From positions 124,001 to 188,000 of the forward strand of contig NZ_CP067393.1 of NCBI RefSeq assembly GCF_016653615.1: a stretch of DNA of 64,000 nt, read 5' to 3'. Position 1 is the first letter of the stretch. The number at the start of each line of letters is the position of its first letter. Of the stretch, positions 46,682-56,467 are shown one piece after another. The stretch comes from Entomomonas asaccharolytica (GTDB lineage: Bacteria > Pseudomonadota > Gammaproteobacteria > Pseudomonadales > Pseudomonadaceae). The translations under genes were made by a program, and so were the position numbers. The notes below the pieces were generated by a model. That model was given only the letters and a program-made list of their open reading frames with translations. It searched no databases and had not been told where the DNA came from.

Positions 46682-47716
46682 ATGAGTTTGTGGAAATCAA
46701 TAATTGTAACTAGTCTAGGGTTAGTATTTTCTGTACAAGCATTAGCAGAAAAGGGGCAGTTAACTGTTTATACTGCATTAGAAACGGATCAAATTAAGAT
46801 GTATCAACGAGCTTTTAATAAAGCTCATCCACAAATTCAATTACGCATAGTACGTGACTCAACAGGTGTTATTGTTTCTAAATTATTGGCTGAAAAAAAT
46901 AATCCTAAAGCTGATGTGGTTTGGGGAGTAGCGATTACTGGTTTAGGTGTATTGAAGCAACAGGGCATGTTAGAGGCTTATGCTCCCTCTAATTTATCTA
47001 ATATTAAGGCTGATTATCGTGATAGTGAGAACCCACCTTATTGGTGGGGGTTGGATGTTACGGGAGCGGTGCTTTGTTTTAATACAGTGGAAGCTAAAAA
47101 ACGAAATATTCCTAAGCCTGAAAGCTGGCAAGACTTATTAAAACCAATTTATCAAGGACAGATTGTAATGCCTGATCCTACTTCATCAGGTACAGGTTAT
47201 TTTGATGTGATTAGTTGGTTGCAGATGTGGGGTGATGAACAAGGTAAGGGCGGTGGCTGGCAGTTTATGGATGGATTGCACAAGAATATGGCACAGTATA
47301 CTCATTCTGGTTCTAAACCTTGCAATATGGCAGCAACGGGTGAGTATGTAATAGGTATCTCTTTTGAGTATCGTGGCCATACCAATAAAGCTAAAGGTGC
47401 ACCTATTGATTTAGTTTTCCCTAAAGAAGGATTAGGTTGGGATGTTGAAGCCTTTGCCATCCACAAAGGAACAAAGAACTTAGCAGCGGCAAAAACATTA
47501 GCAGATTGGGCTTCTAGCACAGAGGCAATGAAGCTATATGGTAAAAGCTTTGCAATTACGGGACAGCCTAATGTTGCCCCTAAGTTAGCCAATATTCCTG
47601 ATGATTATGAGCAACGTTTAATTAAGATGGATTTTGATTATGCAGCTAAGCAGCGTGATGTGATTTTAAAAGAGTGGAGTTCACGTTATGCCAATAAGTC
47701 AGAGCCTAAGAAGTAG
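46682..47716 (+). CDS. 2-aminoethylphosphonate ABC transporter, substrate-binding protein (PhnS-like)
   Basis: A 344-residue periplasmic binding protein of the iron(III)/AEP class. The signal peptide MSLWKSIIVTSLGLVFSVQALA is followed by GQLTVYTALETDQI. Binding-cleft motifs are RDSTGVIVSKLLAEKNNPKADVVWG (about 60-85, in part), PDPTSSGTGYFDVISWLQMWG (about 163) and AATGEYVIGISFEYRG (about 219). The family assignment to AEP rather than iron rests on its operon with phnW and phnX. It is the first gene behind the Pho-box-like promoter. Confidence 0.9.
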   Translation: MSLWKSIIVTSLGLVFSVQALAEKGQLTVYTALETDQIKMYQRAFNKAHPQIQLRIVRDSTGVIVSKLLAEKNNPKADVVWGVAITGLGVLKQQGMLEAYAPSNLSNIKADYRDSENPPYWWGLDVTGAVLCFNTVEAKKRNIPKPESWQDLLKPIYQGQIVMPDPTSSGTGYFDVISWLQMWGDEQGKGGGWQFMDGLHKNMAQYTHSGSKPCNMAATGEYVIGISFEYRGHTNKAKGAPIDLVFPKEGLGWDVEAFAIHKGTKNLAAAKTLADWASSTEAMKLYGKSFAITGQPNVAPKLANIPDDYEQRLIKMDFDYAAKQRDVILKEWSSRYANKSEPKK

Positions 47717-47738
47717 AAATCTGAAGGAAATGCAATTA

Positions 47739-48827
47739 ATGAATAATTCCTATTTAAGGTTAGATCATATCTGTAAGCAGTTTGGCAAGTTTATTGCGCT
47801 TAATGACATTAATCTTACCATTAAACAAGGCGAGCTAATATGTTTTTTAGGCCCTTCAGGTTGTGGAAAAACTACTCTATTAAGAATTATTGCAGGTTTG
47901 GAGCAGCAGTCATCAGGGACGATTATCCAACGAGGAAAAGACATAAGCTATCTACCACCAGCAGAGCGTGATTACGGTATTGTATTTCAGTCTTATGCAC
48001 TATTTCCTAACTTAACCATTGCAGAAAACATTGCTTATGGTTTAGTTAATCGTAAACAGTCAAAAATAGCCATTAAACAGCGAGTGGATGAGCTATTGGT
48101 TTTGATAGGTTTAGCTGATAGTGGTAATAAATACCCTGCTCAGTTGTCTGGTGGACAACAACAAAGAATTGCATTAGCTAGAGCGTTAGCAACAGCACCT
48201 AATTTATTGTTGTTAGATGAACCATTGTCTGCTTTAGATGCTACAGTTCGCGTGCATTTACGTAACGAAATTTGTAGTCTACAAAAACAATTAGGCTTAA
48301 CTACTATTATGGTAACCCATGATCAAGAAGAAGCCTTATCTATTGCGGATCGAGTAGTGGTGATGAACCATGGCATTATTGAGCAGGTTGGAACACCCTT
48401 AGAGGTTTATAGTCATCCCGTCTCTCCTTTTGTAGCTAATTTTGTGGGGAAGATAAATTGTTTAGATGCGATTGCTGAGGGTAATCAATGGTTTCGTTGT
48501 GGTGATTTGCGCTTAAAGTGTGAGCAACCCCATCATACCGCCTTTACCCAAGGTGATAAGGTTAAACTCTATTTGCGTCCTGAAGATAGAGTGGTTGAGC
48601 AATTACCAGTTAATGATATAAACAACTGTACAGGCATTATAAAAAATATCGAATTTCTTGGCGGTAAATGTTTAGCTGAATTGCAAGTTGATCGTTTAGC
48701 TAACCAATCACTGCAACTGCAATTTTCATTGAATCAAATGTATGACCTTAATGTACAGCACGGGGCTAATTTGCAGTTTGCTATCCGTCCTGAACGCGTC
48801 AATGTTTTTCCAGTGAAAGAGTTATGA
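47739..48827 (+). CDS. 2-aminoethylphosphonate ABC transporter, ATP-binding protein (PhnT-like)
   Basis: A 362-residue importer ATPase. Walker A is FLGPSGCGKTTLL (about 37-49), the Q-loop is FQSYALFPNLT, the ABC signature is QLSGGQQQRIALARA (about 137), Walker B is LLLDEPLSALD, and the switch His is in VTHDQEEALS. The TOBE domain is at about 285-360. The ATG at 47739 is chosen because GAAGGA is ten bases upstream; the ATG at 47730 abuts it. Its stop overlaps the permease start (ATGA). Confidence 0.92.
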   Translation: MNNSYLRLDHICKQFGKFIALNDINLTIKQGELICFLGPSGCGKTTLLRIIAGLEQQSSGTIIQRGKDISYLPPAERDYGIVFQSYALFPNLTIAENIAYGLVNRKQSKIAIKQRVDELLVLIGLADSGNKYPAQLSGGQQQRIALARALATAPNLLLLDEPLSALDATVRVHLRNEICSLQKQLGLTTIMVTHDQEEALSIADRVVVMNHGIIEQVGTPLEVYSHPVSPFVANFVGKINCLDAIAEGNQWFRCGDLRLKCEQPHHTAFTQGDKVKLYLRPEDRVVEQLPVNDINNCTGIIKNIEFLGGKCLAELQVDRLANQSLQLQFSLNQMYDLNVQHGANLQFAIRPERVNVFPVKEL

Positions 48828-50551
48828 TGCAGACAGAGTTATCAATAGCCAGTAAACAATCAATTAGTAGTCATTGGTTAAAGTGTTTCAAAGGTAATCA
48901 ATGGTTAATTTTAACCGTATTACTGGTAGTGTTATTTTTATTATTAATATTTTTAGCTGCACCGCTTGTAGCAATTATTGGCCAGATTTACACGGAAGAT
49001 CGTGTAAATAGTTCAGGCTGGGCAGCGGTTAGTAGCTACCTTAGTTCTGCTAGTTTATTAAAAAGTTTAGCTAATAGTTTATTAGTATCTACATTAGTCA
49101 CACTCATTGTTATTCCATTAGCTTTTACTTTTGCTTATGCTTTAACAAGAAGTTGTATGCGTTTTAAAGGAGTGATGCGCAGCATTACATTACTACCTTT
49201 ATTAGCCCCTTCATTATTAGCTGCTATTTCGTTAATTTATTGGTTTGGTAATCAGGGAATTGCTAAATCATTCTGGCAATTGTTAGGCTTTGAAAGTGTT
49301 TATGGGGCATCAGGTATTGTACTTGCCGAGTGCTTTGCTATTTTCCCCCATGTATTGATGATTATAGTTACTTCTTTATCTCTTGCTGATGGTCGCTTAT
49401 ATGAAGCAGCCGAAGCAATGGGAACATCAACTCTTCGCAAGTTTTTTACCGTGACTTTGCCAAGTGCTAAATATGGGGTTATTTCTGCCTCGTTAGTGTC
49501 TTTTACTTTAGTGATGACAGATTTTGGTGTGCCTAAAATTGTCGGTGGTGATTTTGATGTATTAGCTACTGATATTTTTCGTTTAATCATTGGTCAACAA
49601 GATTTTCAGCAAGGGGCGGTAGTCGCTTTATTATTGTTATTGCCTGCATTGCTTACCTTTGTTGTGGATTACTTTATTAGGCGTAAACAAACAGCTTCAT
49701 TAAGTGCACGAGCAGTAACATTAGTAACAAAACCTAAGCGTAATTTTGATATTGCTATGACAATATATTGTGTTGTGATTTGTGGCTTGATGTTGGCTAT
49801 GTTCTTTATGGCAGTATATGCCTCTTTTGTTAGTTTTTGGCCATATAACCTTAATTTAAGTTTATTAAATTATCAATCTGCATTAATAGATTCTGAATTA
49901 GGTGGAGCAATTATTAATAGCTTAATCTTAGCATTAGGTACTACTTTGATTGGTACAACAGTAGTTTTCTTGGGTGCTTATATGCTTGAGAAAACCAAAG
50001 GCTTTGATTTTTTAAGACCATTGATTCGTTTGTTAGTGATGTTACCAATGGCTGTACCAGGTTTAGTATTGGGCTTGGGGTATATCTTCTTTTTTAATGC
50101 GCCTAGTAATCCCTTAAATGGTTTATACCAAACCATGATTTTATTAATTATTTGTACGGTTATCCATTTTTACACCACCAGTCATATGACTATGGTTACT
50201 GCTCTAAAAGCGATTGATTGGGAATTTGAAGCGGTATCTGCTTCTCTTAAAGTGCCTTTCTATAAAACCATGTGGCGAGTAACTTTACCCATTTGTTTAC
50301 CTAGTTTATTAGATATTTCCCGTTACTTTTTTATAAATGCAATGACTACTATTTCAGCAGTTATTTTTTTGTATTCGCCAGAAACCCAATTAGCTTCAGT
50401 GGCTATTTTGAATTTAGATGATGCGGGCGATATGGGTGGTGCGACCGCTATGGCAGTAATGATTACCGCTATTTCAATTTTGGTAACAGGGGTTTATCTG
50501 TTGCTTGGAAAGCTTTTGCATAAACGAACACAGCGTTGGCGGAATAGCTAA
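48824..50551 (+). CDS. 2-aminoethylphosphonate ABC transporter, fused double permease (PhnU-like)
   Basis: A 575-residue protein containing two binding-protein-dependent permease halves in one chain, with about twelve membrane helices. Each half ends in an EAA loop: EAAEAMGTSTLRKFFTVTLP (about 193) and EAVSASLKVPFYKTMWRVTLP (about 465, given in part). The fused form is the AEP (PhnU2) and iron-type layout, in which one polypeptide makes the full channel. Its start overlaps the ATPase stop by four bases, and phnW begins 30 bases downstream. Confidence 0.92.
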   Translation: MMQTELSIASKQSISSHWLKCFKGNQWLILTVLLVVLFLLLIFLAAPLVAIIGQIYTEDRVNSSGWAAVSSYLSSASLLKSLANSLLVSTLVTLIVIPLAFTFAYALTRSCMRFKGVMRSITLLPLLAPSLLAAISLIYWFGNQGIAKSFWQLLGFESVYGASGIVLAECFAIFPHVLMIIVTSLSLADGRLYEAAEAMGTSTLRKFFTVTLPSAKYGVISASLVSFTLVMTDFGVPKIVGGDFDVLATDIFRLIIGQQDFQQGAVVALLLLLPALLTFVVDYFIRRKQTASLSARAVTLVTKPKRNFDIAMTIYCVVICGLMLAMFFMAVYASFVSFWPYNLNLSLLNYQSALIDSELGGAIINSLILALGTTLIGTTVVFLGAYMLEKTKGFDFLRPLIRLLVMLPMAVPGLVLGLGYIFFFNAPSNPLNGLYQTMILLIICTVIHFYTTSHMTMVTALKAIDWEFEAVSASLKVPFYKTMWRVTLPICLPSLLDISRYFFINAMTTISAVIFLYSPETQLASVAILNLDDAGDMGGATAMAVMITAISILVTGVYLLLGKLLHKRTQRWRNS

Positions 50552-50581
50552 TATTGATAATAAGTACTTTTTGGAAATAAG

Positions 50582-51688
50582 ATGGATAGAGATAATATTC
50601 TTTTAACCCCTGGCCCTTTGACTACAACACTACGCACTAAGTTAGCGATGCTGAAAGATTGGGGGTCTTGGGATACAGATTTTAATGCCCTAACGGCTAA
50701 ATTACGCCAGCAATTATTAGAGGTTATTGATGGTCAACAAGATTATGTAGTTGTGCCATTACAGGGTAGTGGTACATTTGCTGTGGAAGCAGCCATTGCC
50801 ACGATAGTTCCTAAAAAAGGACATCTTCTAGTGCTGGATAATGGCGCGTACTGTAAACGTATGGCTAAATTAGCCACAATGATGGGGCGTCAAACTACTG
50901 TGTTATCCCACCCAGAAGATGAGCCTATTAGTATTGCTGCTGTTGAACAAGCAGTGATTGCTGATTCGAGTATTACCAATATCGGTTTGATTCATTGTGA
51001 AACAGGTACAGGTATTGTTAATCCTTTAGCAGCGGTAAGTGATCTTTGCCAGCGTTTAGGACTTGGTCTCATTGTAGATGCAATGAGTTCCTTTGGTGCT
51101 TTACCAATTAGTGCAAATGACATTGTATTTGATGCACTTATTTCTGCCAGTGGTAAATGTTTAGAGGGTGTGCCTGGTATGGGGTTTGTGTTTATTCGCA
51201 AAGCTATATTAGATAGCTGTGAAGGGAATAGTCACTCATTGGCAATGGATTTGTATGATCAGTATATTTATATGGAGCGAACAGGGCAGTGGCGTTTTAC
51301 TCCGCCAACCCATGTAGTAGCTGCATTAGCAGAGGCTATGAAGCAATTTATTGAAGAAGGTGGACAGCCTGCAAGACTGGCACGTTATAACAATAATTGC
51401 CAAGTGCTATTAGACGGTTTAGCTACGCTAGGCTTTAAACCTTTTTTAAAGCCAGAATATATTTCACCCATCATTATTACTTTTTTAGCACCACAAGATA
51501 GTCATTACGATTTTAAGCAGTTTTATAGCCTTGTAAAAGCAGCTGGATTTATGTTGTATCCTGGTAAGTTAACAGCGATAGAAACATTCCGTGTAGGTTG
51601 TATTGGAGCGATTGGTGAAAAAGAAATGCGTCAGGTTATCAGTGCTATGCATTTTTGTATGCAACAGATGAATATTGAAATTAACTAA
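50582..51688 (+). CDS. phnW: 2-aminoethylphosphonate--pyruvate transaminase
   Basis: PLP enzyme that moves the amino group of AEP to pyruvate, giving phosphonoacetaldehyde and alanine. The 368 residues match PhnW. The N terminus has [18 protein letters not shown] and DWGSWD. The PLP lysine is in [16 protein letters not shown] (about 196). The Asp that contacts the pyridine ring is in [12 protein letters not shown]. Phosphonate is retained for PhnX, encoded next. Confidence 0.96.
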   Translation: MDRDNILLTPGPLTTTLRTKLAMLKDWGSWDTDFNALTAKLRQQLLEVIDGQQDYVVVPLQGSGTFAVEAAIATIVPKKGHLLVLDNGAYCKRMAKLATMMGRQTTVLSHPEDEPISIAAVEQAVIADSSITNIGLIHCETGTGIVNPLAAVSDLCQRLGLGLIVDAMSSFGALPISANDIVFDALISASGKCLEGVPGMGFVFIRKAILDSCEGNSHSLAMDLYDQYIYMERTGQWRFTPPTHVVAALAEAMKQFIEEGGQPARLARYNNNCQVLLDGLATLGFKPFLKPEYISPIIITFLAPQDSHYDFKQFYSLVKAAGFMLYPGKLTAIETFRVGCIGAIGEKEMRQVISAMHFCMQQMNIEIN

Positions 51689-51715
51689 CTATTTTAAAAG
51701 ATAAGAGATTAAACG

Positions 51716-52531
51716 ATGACACAACCTCAACACCTGTTAACAGCCGTTGTATTTGATTGGGCTGGTACCATGATTGATTTTGGTTCTTGTGCACCAATGG
51801 GTGCCTTTGTAAAGCTGTTTGAAAAATTTAATATTCAATTATCTATAGAACAAGCACGTGGCCCTATGGGTATGGCCAAGTTAGAGCATATAAAAGCATT
51901 GTTAGCTCTCCCAGAGATTAGTCAACAATGGTTACAGCAGTATGGAGCAAAACCGACCAGTACAGATGCAGAGCATTTGTATGAAGTATTTACGCCTATG
52001 AATGCTGAGGTAGTAGGCGATTTTGCAGATTTTATACCAGGTGCTATTGAGCTAGTGAATACCTTGCGTGACTGGAATATTAAAATTGGATCAACTACAG
52101 GTTATAACAGACCTATTATGGAGAAATTATTGCCCATTGCTGCAAAGGCAGGTTATAGCCCAGATAATTTAGTGTGTGCCGGTGATTTATGTGCAGGTAG
52201 ACCTTCACCCTTGATGATGTATCAAACGTTTGCTGATTTAGGGGTATGGCACCCTTATACAGTGGTTAAAGTTGATGATACAGGGGTTGGTATAGAAGAA
52301 GGCTTAAACGCAGGTACATGGACAGTGGCGGTAGCTATTAGTGGTAATGAAGTAGGGCTTAGTTTACAAGAATGGCAAGCGTTAGACTCGAAAGAACAAA
52401 ATAAATTACGTCAACAAGCTATGGCAAAAATGCAAGCGACAGGCGCGCATTATGTTATTGATACAGTAGCAGATTTATTACCTGTGTTAGTGGATATTGA
52501 GAATAGGTTAAGATTAGGTGAAAGACCTTAA
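51716..52531 (+). CDS. phnX: Phosphonoacetaldehyde hydrolase (phosphonatase)
   Basis: HAD-superfamily enzyme that cleaves phosphonoacetaldehyde to acetaldehyde and phosphate. The 271 residues contain the nucleophile Asp in VVFDWAGTMIDFG (about 12), the Schiff-base Lys in GPMGMAKLEHIKALL (about 54), GSTTGYNRPIM (about 128), and the acidic VKVDDTGVGIEEG (about 188). It completes the pathway begun by PhnW. The stop codon is immediately followed by copy C of the dispersed repeat. Confidence 0.96.
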   Translation: MTQPQHLLTAVVFDWAGTMIDFGSCAPMGAFVKLFEKFNIQLSIEQARGPMGMAKLEHIKALLALPEISQQWLQQYGAKPTSTDAEHLYEVFTPMNAEVVGDFADFIPGAIELVNTLRDWNIKIGSTTGYNRPIMEKLLPIAAKAGYSPDNLVCAGDLCAGRPSPLMMYQTFADLGVWHPYTVVKVDDTGVGIEEGLNAGTWTVAVAISGNEVGLSLQEWQALDSKEQNKLRQQAMAKMQATGAHYVIDTVADLLPVLVDIENRLRLGERP

Positions 52532-52637
52532 TATAGCTATTGATCTACATTTTTATACGTCGTTGAATGAGTTCGCCGTATTAGTTGTACTGTCTTCAGC
52601 CATTCGCCTTGTCTAAAATTGTATAACAACAGCTATA
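52532..52637. repeat. Dispersed intergenic repeat, copy C (best preserved ends)
   Basis: A 106-base element bounded by TATAGCTATTG (52532-52542) and CAACAGCTATA (52627-52637), inverse complements at 10 of 11 positions. Its interior, TTTTTATACGTCGTTG and then TGTACTGTCTTCAGCC with ATTCGCCTTGTCTAAAA, matches copies A and B. It starts one base after the phnX stop. Confidence 0.65.
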
Positions 52638-52645
52638 GTATAAGG

Positions 52646-52678
52646 TAAAAAGCCAATGTAGCTTACATTAGCTTTTTA
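52646..52678. terminator. Bidirectional terminator between phnX and lpxO
   Basis: Arms 52646-52660 and 52664-52678 pair over 15 positions with one mismatch around GCT, with A and T runs at the two ends (TAAAAAGC and GCTTTTTA). It ends both convergent units. Confidence 0.8.
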
Positions 52679-52702
52679 AAACAGACAGCTATCGCTAATA
52701 AA

Positions 52703-53650
52703 TTAGAATACCCATTTTAGAATTAGCAATATAATTAATAGGATAGCAACCACTCTTAATATGTTATAGGCAGTGCGGGATTTACGCTTTAATGCTTTAA
52801 TCGGGGTGCTAAAAAATTTTGAGAAATTAATAAATCCACGATAAGCGCGGTTAGCAAAGCCTGCATGTTCACCATCAATATTTTGAGGTTGAGTTAAATA
52901 AGCGAGCACATTGCTTACCCATTGATTAATGGTATACATAGGTTGTTTTAGTGGGCGATCAAGATCACAGAAGAAGATTAAGCGATAGTCATCGGTATCG
53001 TTGATTACATAGTGAATATAGGTTTCATCAAAAATAAAGTCTTCACCATCGTACCAAGCTTGCGGTTGTTCATCCACATAGATTGCACACTTTTCAGAGT
53101 TTGGTGTTGATAAACCTAAATGATAACGTAACGTTCCTGCAAAGGGATCACGATGGGGATTAAGGTGACTACGAGCAGGTAAACGAGTGAATAAGGCACT
53201 TTTGATTAAAGGTACTTGTCTGACTAGCTCTAAGGTTTTTGGACATAAATTTTCTGCAGAGGGTAAGGTGTCTCTGTTCCATGTTAAATAGAAACGTTTC
53301 CAACCTCTTTTAAAGAAAGAGCCAAAGCCAGCTTCATTACCACCAATAGCTGCACGAATATAGCCTTCATCAAATAATCTTTCACCTTCTTCTTTGATAA
53401 TTTGCCAATTCTCTTTAATTAAATCCATTTCTTTAAAGTCTTCTCTGTCATAGTAAGGTTGAGACTTTTGTTTGGAGAAGATATACATTAAGGCATTATA
53501 GGGTGCAAATAATGCAGAGTAGTTAAAAAATTGCCTTAACAGCGGGATACGGCGAGAGCGTCCATGGAAATATACATACAGTACACCCCAAATAAAAAAA
53601 GCTACGATTAATATTTTAATTAATGTAGATATGGTAATAGTAATAGTCAT
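52703..53650 (-). CDS. lpxO: Lipid A 2-hydroxylase LpxO-like dioxygenase
   Basis: A 315-residue aspartyl/asparaginyl beta-hydroxylase-family protein, Fe(II)/2-oxoglutarate-dependent, which in the LpxO group hydroxylates the secondary acyl chain of lipid A at the inner membrane. N-terminal (about 6-29) and C-terminal (about 297-315) membrane helices flank the catalytic domain. Iron ligands fit HRDPFAGTLRYHLGLSTP (His and Asp, about 163) and the later FDETYIHYV (His, about 212), with the 2-oxoglutarate Arg in DDYRLIFFCDLDRP. Monocistronic. Together with pagL it points to modified lipid A. Confidence 0.88.
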   Translation of the reverse strand: MTITITISTLIKILIVAFFIWGVLYVYFHGRSRRIPLLRQFFNYSALFAPYNALMYIFSKQKSQPYYDREDFKEMDLIKENWQIIKEEGERLFDEGYIRAAIGGNEAGFGSFFKRGWKRFYLTWNRDTLPSAENLCPKTLELVRQVPLIKSALFTRLPARSHLNPHRDPFAGTLRYHLGLSTPNSEKCAIYVDEQPQAWYDGEDFIFDETYIHYVINDTDDYRLIFFCDLDRPLKQPMYTINQWVSNVLAYLTQPQNIDGEHAGFANRAYRGFINFSKFFSTPIKALKRKSRTAYNILRVVAILLIILLILKWVF

Positions 53651-53792
53651 ATTGGCTAACCTTTATAAATGGTTCAACATTTTGACAGCTATTTAACTTT
53701 AAATTCACACTACGAAAGTTGAATAAAAAAACGCTCATTAATATAGCACGGATGATTTTTAAATAAACCTATATTATGGAATAACAATGGAT

Positions 53793-54590
53793 TTATTTAG
53801 GTGTGGTGAAATCTTTTCTTGCGACAACTACGAGTAAAGCAGCCGTTTTACTATCGACTACCCCTGTAACATTTTCGGGTTGATAACGCATTTGAAAGGC
53901 TTTAATAACTTTTACTGTTGGTTTATCTAATAATCCAGTTTGGGGTACAGCATAGCCGATAATAGCAAGTTTTTCTTGTACCCAGCCTGTATCAGGTAAT
54001 TTTTGTTGGTCAAAAACAGCTTTTTGAGCAGCAACAGCCTGTTCGTTTGGCCATACTGCTAAACCTTCTTTAGCTAAACGTCGCCAAGGAAATAGAGGGC
54101 CTGGATCGGTTTTGCGTAAAGGTGCAACATCACTATGACCTAAAATATTTTCCGCTGATAACTTGTAACGAGCTTTGATGTCTTTTAATAATAGAATCAG
54201 TGATTGTATTTGTGCTTCTGAGTAGGGATGCCATTTGATATTGCCATGTGCTTCTTCCGTAAATCCCTCATTGACTATTTCAATACCTATAGAGCTACTA
54301 TTTAAAAAGGTTCTGCCTTGCCATTCACTTAGTCCAGCATGCCATGCTCTGTTTTTTTCATCTACCAATTGGTAAATAGTACCTTTTTGATCTTCAATAA
54401 GGTAATGACTGCTTACGGGTTCTTTGGTTAATAAATAAAGAGAGCGATTAAAATCAGTGGCGGTGTAGTGTAAAACCACATATTGCACACGACTATCTTG
54501 CCCAACAGCTTGGTAGTCTTTATTAATTTTTAAGCCGCTTTGACAAGCAGTCAATAAAATAAGGCAAAAACACAGAAATAGTTTTTTCAT
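53793..54590 (-). CDS. amiD: N-acetylmuramoyl-L-alanine amidase lipoprotein (AmiD-like)
   Basis: A 265-residue zinc amidase that cleaves the MurNAc-L-Ala bond, probably on the inner face of the outer membrane. The ATG at 54590 (MKKLFLCFCLILLTAC) gives a lipoprotein signal with Cys at 16. The Amidase_2 domain (about 35-175) shows zinc ligands VLHYTATDFN, GIEIVNEG and the C-terminal ILGHSDVAPLRKTDPGP. A peptidoglycan-binding domain follows (about 190-255; LAIIGYAVPQTG). The longer start at 54605 would spoil the signal. Confidence 0.88.
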   Translation of the reverse strand: MKKLFLCFCLILLTACQSGLKINKDYQAVGQDSRVQYVVLHYTATDFNRSLYLLTKEPVSSHYLIEDQKGTIYQLVDEKNRAWHAGLSEWQGRTFLNSSSIGIEIVNEGFTEEAHGNIKWHPYSEAQIQSLILLLKDIKARYKLSAENILGHSDVAPLRKTDPGPLFPWRRLAKEGLAVWPNEQAVAAQKAVFDQQKLPDTGWVQEKLAIIGYAVPQTGLLDKPTVKVIKAFQMRYQPENVTGVVDSKTAALLVVVARKDFTTPK

Positions 54591-54630
54591 TAAAAGCAAT
54601 TCCATATTCCAGTAAGGAATAATAGTAATT

Positions 54631-55395
54631 TTATGATTTATTATAAAAACGATTGATATTAGCTAGTATAGCATCAGGTAAACGAATATCGACTTCAATA
54701 GGTAAATGGTCGGATATAGGTTGTTGTAAAACATTGACTTGTTCTATTTTTAGTTCGGGGCTTAATAGAATATGATCTAGGCAATGCTTAGGCTTCCAAC
54801 TAGGATAGGTGGCTTCTGTTTGAGGTAATACAAGATTAAGATTTTTTAATGCAGTATCTTCTAATAACTCCACTGTTCCTGCATTCATATCGCCCATTAA
54901 GATATGGTATTTATAAGGAGCAATCATATTATAAATATATTCTAGTTGTTCTTTACGTGTTTTCCTACGTAAAGCTAGATGCATAGCTACAACGACTAGG
55001 GCGTCTTCCCCTTCACCAAAGCGAGTAAAAATAGCTCCTCGACCCCGCACCCCGGGCAAAGGATGATCTTCAATAAGTGTTGGCTTGAAACGGCTTAGCA
55101 TGCCATTGCTATGCTGAGCTAGTTTGCCAAGATTACGATTGGTTTGCTGGTGCCAATAGGGGAATTTAGCTAATTTGGCTAAAAATTCTACTTGATTAAT
55201 ACCACTGGAACGTAAGCTGCCACCATCAACTTCTTGTAAAGCAACTAGATCGTATTTATTGATTAGCTCTGCAATGCGTTGTAGGGTTTTAGCCCGATTT
55301 TTATGAGGCAACACATGTTGCCAGCTTCTTGTAAAGTAATGATGAAACTGGCTAGTGTTATTACCCACTTGAATATTAAAAGTTAAGAGTTTCAT
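54631..55395 (-). CDS. Endonuclease/exonuclease/phosphatase-family protein
   Basis: A 254-residue EEP-fold hydrolase. Active-site motifs are LLTFNIQVG (Asn), LVALQEVDGG (Glu), MGDMNAG (Asp and Asn, about 170) and SDHLPIEVDI (Asp/His near the C terminus). It lacks a clear signal peptide. Substrate is unknown; homologues often act on DNA, lipids or inositol phosphates. The ATG at 55395 is preferred because AAGGA precedes it; an in-frame GTG at 55491 would add 32 residues with no ribosome-binding site, although some relatives do have such an extension. It is 40 bases upstream of the amidase gene, with which it is probably co-transcribed. Confidence 0.82.
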   Translation of the reverse strand: MKLLTFNIQVGNNTSQFHHYFTRSWQHVLPHKNRAKTLQRIAELINKYDLVALQEVDGGSLRSSGINQVEFLAKLAKFPYWHQQTNRNLGKLAQHSNGMLSRFKPTLIEDHPLPGVRGRGAIFTRFGEGEDALVVVAMHLALRRKTRKEQLEYIYNMIAPYKYHILMGDMNAGTVELLEDTALKNLNLVLPQTEATYPSWKPKHCLDHILLSPELKIEQVNVLQQPISDHLPIEVDIRLPDAILANINRFYNKS

Positions 55396-55551
55396 TATTC
55401 CTTGTGGGGGTAGAATAATGGGGCTACTCTCCTTATTAATTTGGGGAGAAAGGTGAGTAGCGACCTCTTTTTTCTTTTTAATATTTATCACAGTAATTAT
55501 CCATTCTTGCTCATGTTAAAAATGATAACACTGTTTTTTATAAGCAAATAC

Positions 55552-56256
55552 TTATTTAGCAGTAGCTGCTGTTTTTTCTGTAACTGAACTGTCATTAGCT
55601 GGCGTTAAAGAAGCACGTTCTTTTTCAATAAGGTAATTAGTTACACGCATTAAATCAGCAGGTTCTGAAACATCATCATTAAAATCAATACGATATTTAC
55701 CATTAACTATGATGGCAGGAACACCTGAAATACCATATTTATTTAGGATTTTTTTGTCTTTTTCCATTCTTGCTTGAACGCCAAAAGAGTTATAGGTTTC
55801 TAAGAATTTCGCTTTATCAACACCGTGTTGAGCCACAAAATCTGCCATATCTTCTGGTGTCAGTAATAAGTTTTTACGCTGACGAATAGATTCAAACACG
55901 GCAGAATGTAATTTATCTTCTACTTTTAAGGTATCTAAAGTAATAAATAATTGACCATGAATATTCCAAAGTTTGCTAAATAATGCTGGCATACGTACAA
56001 AATGAACATCTGCTGGTAAGTTTTTAGCCCATTTATTAATAATTGGTTCTAAATCATAGCAATGGGGGCAGCCATACCAAAAAACTTCTGTTACCTCGAT
56101 CTTACTAGGTTCTGAAGTAGGAACAGGGGTTGGTAAAATAGTATATTCTTTACCTGCTTGTGGTTCAGGAAGTGCTAAAACACCAATTTGTGCTTGTGCA
56201 ACAATACTAAAAAGTGCAGTTAAACTAATAATCCCTGCCATTAACAAACGACGCAT
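55552..56256 (-). CDS. dsbA: Thiol:disulfide interchange protein DsbA
   Basis: Periplasmic oxidant that introduces disulfides. The 234 residues start at the ATG at 56256, which has GGAGAG five bases upstream, and give the signal peptide MRRLLMAGIISLTALF to AQA (about 1-22). The active site CPHC is in VFWYGCPHCYDLEP (about 58), and the cis-Pro loop is YGISGVPAIIVNGKYR (about 180). A long helical insert lies between them. The C-terminal tail is Ala/Thr-rich. Upstream in-frame ATGs at 56268 and 56289 are less well supported. It is divergent from engB, as in pseudomonads. Confidence 0.94.
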   Translation of the reverse strand: MRRLLMAGIISLTALFSIVAQAQIGVLALPEPQAGKEYTILPTPVPTSEPSKIEVTEVFWYGCPHCYDLEPIINKWAKNLPADVHFVRMPALFSKLWNIHGQLFITLDTLKVEDKLHSAVFESIRQRKNLLLTPEDMADFVAQHGVDKAKFLETYNSFGVQARMEKDKKILNKYGISGVPAIIVNGKYRIDFNDDVSEPADLMRVTNYLIEKERASLTPANDSSVTEKTAATAK

Positions 56257-56467
56257 ATTTCTCTCCATTATAGAGTCAACAACAAACAATTAATTTTAGA
56301 GCAGTACAATACCGAATTAAATGGGAATTGCAATAATTAGTTGTACTTGGTTTGTGACAGAGTGTAAATAATCAATCTAATCACGTTCGTTAATATTAGA
56401 ATATTTAAAGTTTGGTAATGCAAACATTATGATATTATGTTGTTCATTATCGTGTTAAGGTTTTTGT

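Noticed and set aside
46682-50551. The ABC transporter as an iron(III) importer
   Set aside because: The binding protein and fused permease resemble both types, but the direct operon with phnW and phnX and the absence of a Fur box favour AEP.
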